Assembly: GCA_949317995.1 (NCBI GenBank)
Contig: OX439043.1
Location: 1,790,501 to 1,854,500, forward strand
Source of the DNA: Acholoe squamosa
Taxonomy: Eukaryota; Annelida; Polychaeta; Phyllodocida; Polynoidae
Direction of reading: 5' to 3'
DNA length: 64,000 nt
The notes beneath the pieces are model-generated. The model worked only from the letters and a program-made list of their open reading frames with translations. It was not told where the DNA came from and made no database searches. Shown one piece after another: positions 58,246-64,000 of this stretch; the first letter of the stretch is position 1; the number at the start of each line of letters is the position of its first letter. The position numbers were made by a program, and so were the translations under genes.

Positions 58246-58372
58246 GACCTTGGTGGGCATGGTGTCAAGGTCACTGGGTGGGTGGAGTGGGGTTTACTGT
58301 GTGTATGATTGTTTTCAGTAATGTTGCCAGCTTAATTTTTAGAGAGCATTGGGTAATTTGGGATCTTAGTAG

Positions 58373-58389
58373 GATGTTCTCCACCACTT
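58373..58389 (-). other. Possible primer-binding site
   Basis: On the element strand, three bases after the 5' LTR, the sequence TGGTGGAGAACATCC begins with TGG as primer-binding sites do (complement of tRNA CCA ends). I cannot name the tRNA. Confidence 0.45.
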
Positions 58390-59739
58390 TGTCATACTAG
58401 TAATTGTGCATGATCAAGTTGTCATATGAGAAATATCATAAGACTAGTGGTATATAGTGTAAATACATTAAGCTCTCATAAAATAGTGTTATTTCCAGTT
58501 GTCACTGGTTTATTCAGCTTTAGGCAACATGTAAGAAATATCAATCATACAGTAGTTAGTATGTAGGTAATTTGTACATACAGTAAATATACAGTAAGTT
58601 ATAAGGTATAATGTTCTGTTCCACTCCACCTGTGAGGTAATAATAATACAATGTCCAGCATAGTTCTAGGTGGGTTCCCACACCTAGCTCCTGACCTGCT
58701 GCTTAGAGGAATAATGTAATAATGAATAACTTTACCCTCTGGTGGAAGTCTTGAGGAAGATACCCTCTGGCCACTAATGATAGAAACCAATGCCTGTCTA
58801 GCATAGTTTCACCATAGTGCAGTGGTATAGCAGGTAGCAGGAGATGACTGGAGATGTTACCTCTAGAGCGGTTCTTGGTGTTCTGTCTTCTAGGAGGTGC
58901 AGCCAGGCTATTTGTAGCAAATCTTGGAAAAGCACCTCCAGACTGACTGGGGCCAGTGGCATCTGCCTAACTCTGCAATTGTTAGAGGGGAGTCTTTCAT
59001 GTGTCACTGGGTGCACAAAGGACCCCCATGGGCGCCGCCGTGTCCCTCATTGTCTTGGTCAGTTGTGTAACTTCAAACCCCCATATCTCGGAAGTTTACG
59101 CCGTTACAACCGCCATTTTGCGCATGCGCGAAGTTGAATATGCCAAGTTTAAACTGCCCACTTGATAGGTGCGTAACTTGCGTTGGTTCGTCTGTAGTGC
59201 ACTCGGAGGTTGATTCAGTCTCCCTGGCGTAACTTCCTTAATAATGGGAGTTACGCCTTGATCTTGGGTTCATTTTGACCGTCTAATTATGGGCTTTCCA
59301 TAACTGCCTTGATATTTGACCTAGCTTGCTCAAGAGCGACGCTAGAGTGACCGGACGGTTATGGCGTCGTGCTTATGTAACCCATTGTTCAGTTATTAGA
59401 GTGCTCAGACACTCATGACGGCGTCAGCGGTGCTCAGGCACCCGTGACGGCCGGTTGCATTCACTTACAACTTATTAGTTTGTGCACTGAACCATGAGGT
59501 CGCACACTGAGACCCTCATTTTTATTATATTGTGCAGTGAACCATTAGGTCGGAGCCTTTGATGTCAAAAAGTGTGTTGTAACCGACCTGGCTGGTGTGC
59601 AGTGGGGCATGAACGCTCTTATACAAAGTTTGAGCGCTCTTATAGCTCTTAGAACCAACCTATGTATTAATTTCATAGATATTCTTTGATTAATACAAAA
59701 TATGTTAGAATTTATGGAATAATAAAATGGTATATCATA
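58390..59739 (-). repeat. 5' LTR of the retroelement
   Basis: Identical in length to the 3' LTR and different from it at about two dozen positions by eye (for example at 58501, 58670, 59052, 59186 and 59294). On the element strand, TATAAGAG boxes at about 59630-59645 and AATAAA near 59520 are candidate promoter and poly(A) signals. Confidence 0.93.
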
Positions 59740-59743
59740 GTCC
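59740..59743. repeat. Target-site duplication GTCC, right
   Basis: Matches 44331-44334, so both LTR ends and the single insertion event are supported. Confidence 0.8.
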
Positions 59744-60415
59744 CAATACCTGTGCCAATTGGGAAACATCCTGGACTATTATAGGTCCTATACCCTTTAC
59801 TTTGGATTAACATAAAGACCAGCAGGTGCTGATCACTATAGCTTTAGTTACACAAACAAGGCCTGGGAGTAGTTTCACAAGTTAGAAATGTTTACAACAG
59901 GTCAGATGTTTTAAGCATGACTATAGGCTTCCAATGACAGGTGTTTCTAAAAGTGTACAATTATAGCTCTGTGTGTTCTATTGTATTTCTCTGCACAAAA
60001 GATATAATCTGAGTTGGAGCAGTGGTCTGGAGGGCCTTGCCAAAAAATACCGAGGAAGAACCTTTAGAAATCTTTTCAGAGATTATTGAGGAAAACGCCT
60101 AACTCATTTTAATAGTATTGACAAAAGAATTACAGAAGAATGCATGAAAAGTTAAAAAAATGTGCACATTTCATCCAAACTACTATCTAAAGAATCATTT
60201 AGCAATACAATAACGTGCACATTTTCTTTTGTGGTTCATGTTTCTTTTTTCGCAAGACCCTCTGGGTGGTTAGTGCCCTGTCCCTATTACATTCACCATT
60301 CAGCCCGCGGGGTGTTGTGTTTTGTGTAGAAGGCTTGTGAAAAGGCTAAAGCTGTAAAGTTGTTTGATGTGTGGCCGGTGCAGGCAGATGGTGATGTCTT
60401 GGTGTTAACTCCACA
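59744..60415. other. Gene-free stretch
   Basis: No exon, RNA gene or repeat recognised. Confidence 0.45.
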
Positions 60416-60675
60416 ACAGGTACCCGATAACCCATTACAGGCTGCTAATGTATCGTGGCCATCGGTCAGCATGATACATGATTGAAGCCCTTGTGAGGGA
60501 CTCACCGTTGCTACACTCATGCATCATGCTGACCCTATGGGGTCGATATATTCCTGCAGGGTTAGCATGATTCACCAATGTTTTGATGGGGAGCAGTCTC
60601 CGCAGCCCCTTATCGGTGCATCATGACAACCAATGGGCTTGATGCACTCCTGCGTCAGTGGCCCATATATGTGCT
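60416..60675. repeat. GATGCA-family dispersed repeat
   Basis: Contains CATGATACATGATTGAAGCC, CTCATGCATCATGCTGACCC and GGTGCATCATGACAACCAAT, closing with GCGTCAGTGGCCCATATA. Diverged from the 19.5-kb copy. Confidence 0.7.
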
Positions 60676-60740
60676 ACAGAAATGTAGAGAGGTTTTATAT
60701 TTGTCAGTACCAGGGTAAATCAGTTTGTTTACAATAACAA

Positions 60741-60776
60741 GTACTAGGGTAACTTCATTAGGAGTTACCCTAGTAC
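60741..60776. repeat. 13-bp perfect hairpin
   Basis: GTACTAGGGTAAC and GTTACCCTAGTAC around a 10-base loop. Confidence 0.75.
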
Positions 60777-60879
60777 CCAACTTTGAGGTTTGGCTGATTT
60801 CTATGTAATCCAAGTAATGTAGTTACTCCTGGTCCTGTCTTTTATAGTTTGCGATATGGCTATGTCTCATAGAACCAAT

Positions 60880-61690
60880 GAAAGTCATTGAGGTTTCTGA
60901 CCGGTCAGCAACCTTGATTGACCATGAATGTTTCTGACCAGTAGAAATGATGCAGAATGCACAGAAATAGACATAACAGAATTTTTTTTTCTCCACGACC
61001 TATTAGAGCAGGTCATTCCCATTAAGATGCTTTAACAATTACAAAGTCCAAACTGTAATGGCTCTTCAAACCTTTCCAAATATAGGACATAATTCTGAAC
61101 AGATAAGCCAAGTCTATAATTGATAAAAGGGATGGGGAAAAGATTTTCACTGAAAGATGGAGTCTGGACACAGGGGAATCATATTTCCCAGAAAAAAATG
61201 TAATTTTCTATCATAGAATTTAAGCTAGAGCTAAATATGTTCTGAACAGTCAGAAACCTTCCCAGTCAGAAACCTTAATTTTGAACAAAAACAAAGGGGC
61301 GAGAAAAAGATTTTGACTCACAGATGAGGTCAGGCCACAGACAAACCTAAATTACCTGCAAAACCTTCTTTTGATAGATTTCAAGTACAGACCACTATAT
61401 AATTGCAACTGTCAAAAATCAAGGTTTCATCAAGGTTTCTGACCGTTTTATCTAATTGTGTCATAGATAAAGAGTGTGGGGAAAAGAGGTTTGCTGACAG
61501 ATGAAGTCAAACATGGGCTAACCCAAATTACCTGAAAGAAAATCTACATTTCTGTGGTAAAATTACAATTACAGCACTTTTAATTTTCTAAATCAAGGTT
61601 TCTGACCAGATATCAAGGTTTCTGACTGGTTAGAAACCTTCCCGGTCAGAAACCTTCTCGGTTAGAAAACTTGATTCTCAACGAATCACC
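60880..61690. repeat. Degenerate ~200-bp tandem repeat
   Basis: The phrase AAGGTTTCTGACC or its complement GGTCAGAAACCTT recurs at about 60890, 61260, 61430, 61600 and 61640. Between these, a GGGGAAAAGATTTT ... ACAGATGAAGTC ... AATTACCTG framework recurs at about 61130, 61300, 61480 and 61715. Old tandem repeat, no frame. Confidence 0.7.
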
Positions 61691-62394
61691 CAATTATGAC
61701 ATAAATAGAAGAAGTTGGGAAAAGATTTTGAAAAAATCGGCCTCAAATATTCCTCTCAGAAGCTCCCCTCCCTTATGGTCTAATGTTAACAGTACGATAA
61801 AATTCACCCCTGAATCGTCACGCGTAGATATGCCATCACACCTACAGAGGTGTGAAGGCCATTCGCACCTATGTATACATAAGCACCACCTTGGTGCTAC
61901 ATGGATATTCATCTAGCTCTTTTTAGCAGAAAGCTTTAAAATCGTGAAAATTTGGTCATATCCTAATATTGAAATGTCTCTGAAAAGGGGTGGGGGTGCT
62001 TATTAGGAGAATGGGCATTTATTGCGTCAAATATGGTAATTTGGGGGGGGGGAGGGGGCATAGACCATGTTTTTGGTGTCATTAGAAATCACCTCATCTA
62101 AGTTTTGCATTGCTGATATTTGAATCAGTTTACCCATTCATATTCTGACCCCACTTTTACTGGCTCTGCCCGGTGTCTACCTAGTTTTCGTATTGACTTG
62201 ATTGTAAGCAAATTCTTAGCATTGAAACTTGTGTTTTATGACTTCTTCTCAATGGTCTAAGTGAAGGCCCAAGGGAAAGGATTCTCAGATTGCTGAACAG
62301 TCCCTCATTGAAGGCACTAAACAACATTCCTGGTAAAGAGCGTAACTTTGTATGTGATATAATAGGCTGCCTCTTGACACTTAATGTCTGAGTT

Positions 62395-62600
62395 AGGCTT
62401 TAACATGGAATATACATTGATGCATTCATGCAGCCTGGGTGAGCAACCTGGCAATGCTGCATTCATGCATCATGCCCATTGGTCATCATGATGCATAAAT
62501 GCAGCCTTGGTGAGTAACTCTGCAGTGCTGCATTTATTAATCATGCTGACACTATCGGGTCATACATTCCTGAATGGTCCCGATGCATTACCGGCCTTTA
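62395..62600. repeat. GATGCA-family dispersed repeat
   Basis: CATTCATGCAGCCTGGGTGA and CATCATGATGCATAAATGCA in the usual opposed layout, ending in GGCCTTTAAGGGCCTAA. Confidence 0.7.
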
Positions 62601-62645
62601 AGGGCCTAACAACGGGTGTGTTTGCAAATCGTGCACAATGACTGC

Positions 62646-63152
62646 TATACATGTATGTATAGTGAGTGTTTGACTGTGTTTGTATTGACCCTATACATGT
62701 ATAGTGAGTGTTTGACTGTGTTTGTATTGACCCTATACATGTATAGTGAGTTTTTGACTGTGTTTGTATTGGGCCTATACATGTATAGTGAGTGTTTGAC
62801 TGTGTTTGTATTGGGCCTAAACATGTATAGTGAGTGTTTGACTGTGTTTGTATTGACCCTATACATGTATAGTGAGTGTTTGACTGTGTTTGTATTGGGC
62901 CTATACATGTATAGTGAGTGTTTGACTGTGTTTGTATTGGGCCTATACATGTATAGTGAGTGTTTGACTGTGTTTGTATTGGGCCTAAACATGTATAGTG
63001 AGTGTTTGACTGTGTTTGTATTGGGCCTATACATGTATAGTGAGTGTTTGACTGTGTTTGTATTGGGCCTAAACATGTATAGTGAGTGTTTGACTGTGTT
63101 TGTATTGACCCTATACATGTATAGTGAGTGTTTGACTGTATTTGTATTGGGC
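62646..63152. repeat. 42-bp minisatellite, 12 copies
   Basis: Units of TATACATGTATAGTGAGTGT, TTGACTGTGTTTGTATTG and ACCC or GGCC. Since 42 is a multiple of three, all open frames here are artefacts. The array stops about five bases before the inverted LTR at 63157. Confidence 0.96.
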
Positions 63153-63156
63153 CTAT

Positions 63157-64000
63157 TATCATATACCATTTTATTATTCCATAAATTGTAACATATTTTG
63201 TATTAATCAAAGGATATCTATGAAATTAATACATAGGTTGGTTCTAAGAGCTATAAGAGCGCTCAAACTTTACATAAGAGCGTTCATGCCCCACTGCACA
63301 CCAGCCAGGTCAGTTACATACACTCTCTGACATCAAAGGCTCCGACCTAATGGTTCACTGCACAATATAATAAAAATGAGGGTCTCAGTGTGCGACCTCA
63401 TGGTTCAATGCACAAATTAATAACTTGTAAGTGAATGCAACCGGCCGTCACGGGTGCCTGAGCACCGCTGACGCCGTCATGAGTGTCTGAGCACTCTAAG
63501 GACTGAACAATGGGTTACATAAGCACGACGCCATAACCTTCCGGTCGCTCTAGCGTCGCTCCTGAGCGACCTAGGTCAAATATCAAAATATCTATGGAAA
63601 GCCCATAATTAGACGGTCAGAATGAGCCCAAGATCAAGGCGGAACTCCCAGTATTAAGGAAGTTATGTCATGAAGACTGAATCAACCTCCGAGTGAGCTA
63701 CAGACAAACCGGCGGGAGTTACGCGCCTATCCAGCGGGCATTATAATCTTGGCACATTCAGCTCCGCGCATGCCCAAAATGGCGGTTATACAAGCATAAA
63801 CGACCGAGTTATGAGGGTTTAAAGATGCAGAACCGACCAAGACAATGGGGGGCATAGCGGCGTCCATGGGGGTCCTTTGTCCCCCTGTGACACTTGAAAG
63901 AGTCCCCTCAAACAATTGTAGAGTTAGGCAGATGCTGCTGGCTCCAGTCAGTCTGGAGGTGCTTTTCCAAGATTTGCTACAAATAGCCTGTCTGCACCTC
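63157..64000 (+). mobile_element. Partial second LTR, opposite orientation
   Basis: From TATCATATACCATTTTATTA onward this is homologous to the reverse complement of the LTRs at 44335 and 58390, more diverged from them than they are from each other, with small indels. It is cut by the window end. It could be a solo LTR or the 5' LTR of another plus-strand element continuing to the right. Confidence 0.9.

Larger units (their letters stand above)
44335..59739 (-). mobile_element. Env-bearing Ty3/gypsy-class LTR retroelement, 15.4 kb
   Basis: Order on the minus strand: 5' LTR (59739-58390), leader with a 20-bp minisatellite, gag, protease, pol, a ~0.8-kb gap, env, a 1.66-kb 3' non-coding region with tandem repeats, polypurine tract, 3' LTR (45684-44335). 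The pol order protease-RT-RNase H-integrase and the 4-bp target duplication place it in Ty3/gypsy. A retrovirus-like env is found in errantiviruses and a few other animal lineages. The LTRs differ at about two dozen of 1350 positions, so insertion is fairly recent. Three in-frame pol stops make this copy non-autonomous, while gag and env remain open. At 15.4 kb it is longer than most gypsy elements, because of the long LTRs, the 5' array and the 3' non-coding repeats. Confidence 0.93.

Noticed and set aside
62560..63210. Repeat protein of 174-216 codons on either strand
   Set aside because: 42-bp minisatellite, a multiple of three; the frame extends into an LTR end.

Overview
The window is animal nuclear DNA. 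It has spliced genes with GT-AG introns, no operons, many tandem repeats, tRNA-derived repeats, foldback elements and a retrovirus-like LTR element. A marine invertebrate is my best guess from the style of the repeats, but nothing here fixes the species. Most short open frames are artefacts of tandem repeats whose unit leaves a frame open, and I leave them out.

Layout. 1-2440 is a 51-bp minisatellite and 2566-3860 a 70-bp minisatellite with higher-order structure. 4340-10430 holds three copies of a ~0.9-kb composite repeat with tRNA-like modules on both strands; between the second and third copies lies a ~2.3-kb inverted repeat with ~1-kb arms. 10.5-22.8 kb is gene-poor: small hairpins, (TA)n tracts, a pogo-type MITE, a GATGCA-rich dispersed family and a 29-bp minisatellite. 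22.86-26.44 kb carries one convincing gene: TATA box, three coding exons with matching phases, a signal peptide and a helix-rich 325-residue product resembling a long-chain helical cytokine. 26.8-31.15 kb is a 53-54-bp satellite of about 80 copies. 32171-33031 is a TIR element. 33698-34825 (minus) is the last coding exon of an unidentified gene. 35-44 kb is repeats and unassigned DNA.

44335-59739 (minus) is a complete 15.4-kb Ty3/gypsy-class element. It has two 1350-bp LTRs about 98% identical, a 4-bp target duplication GTCC, a polypurine tract, gag, protease and pol in three successive -1 frames, and an intact 880-codon env downstream. Pol has three in-frame stops, so this copy cannot make a full polymerase. 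Part of a related LTR in the opposite orientation starts at 63157 and runs off the window.

The two items most worth following up are the candidate secreted helical cytokine gene and the env-bearing element with an RG/Asn-rich Gag tail and three-frame gag-pro-pol.
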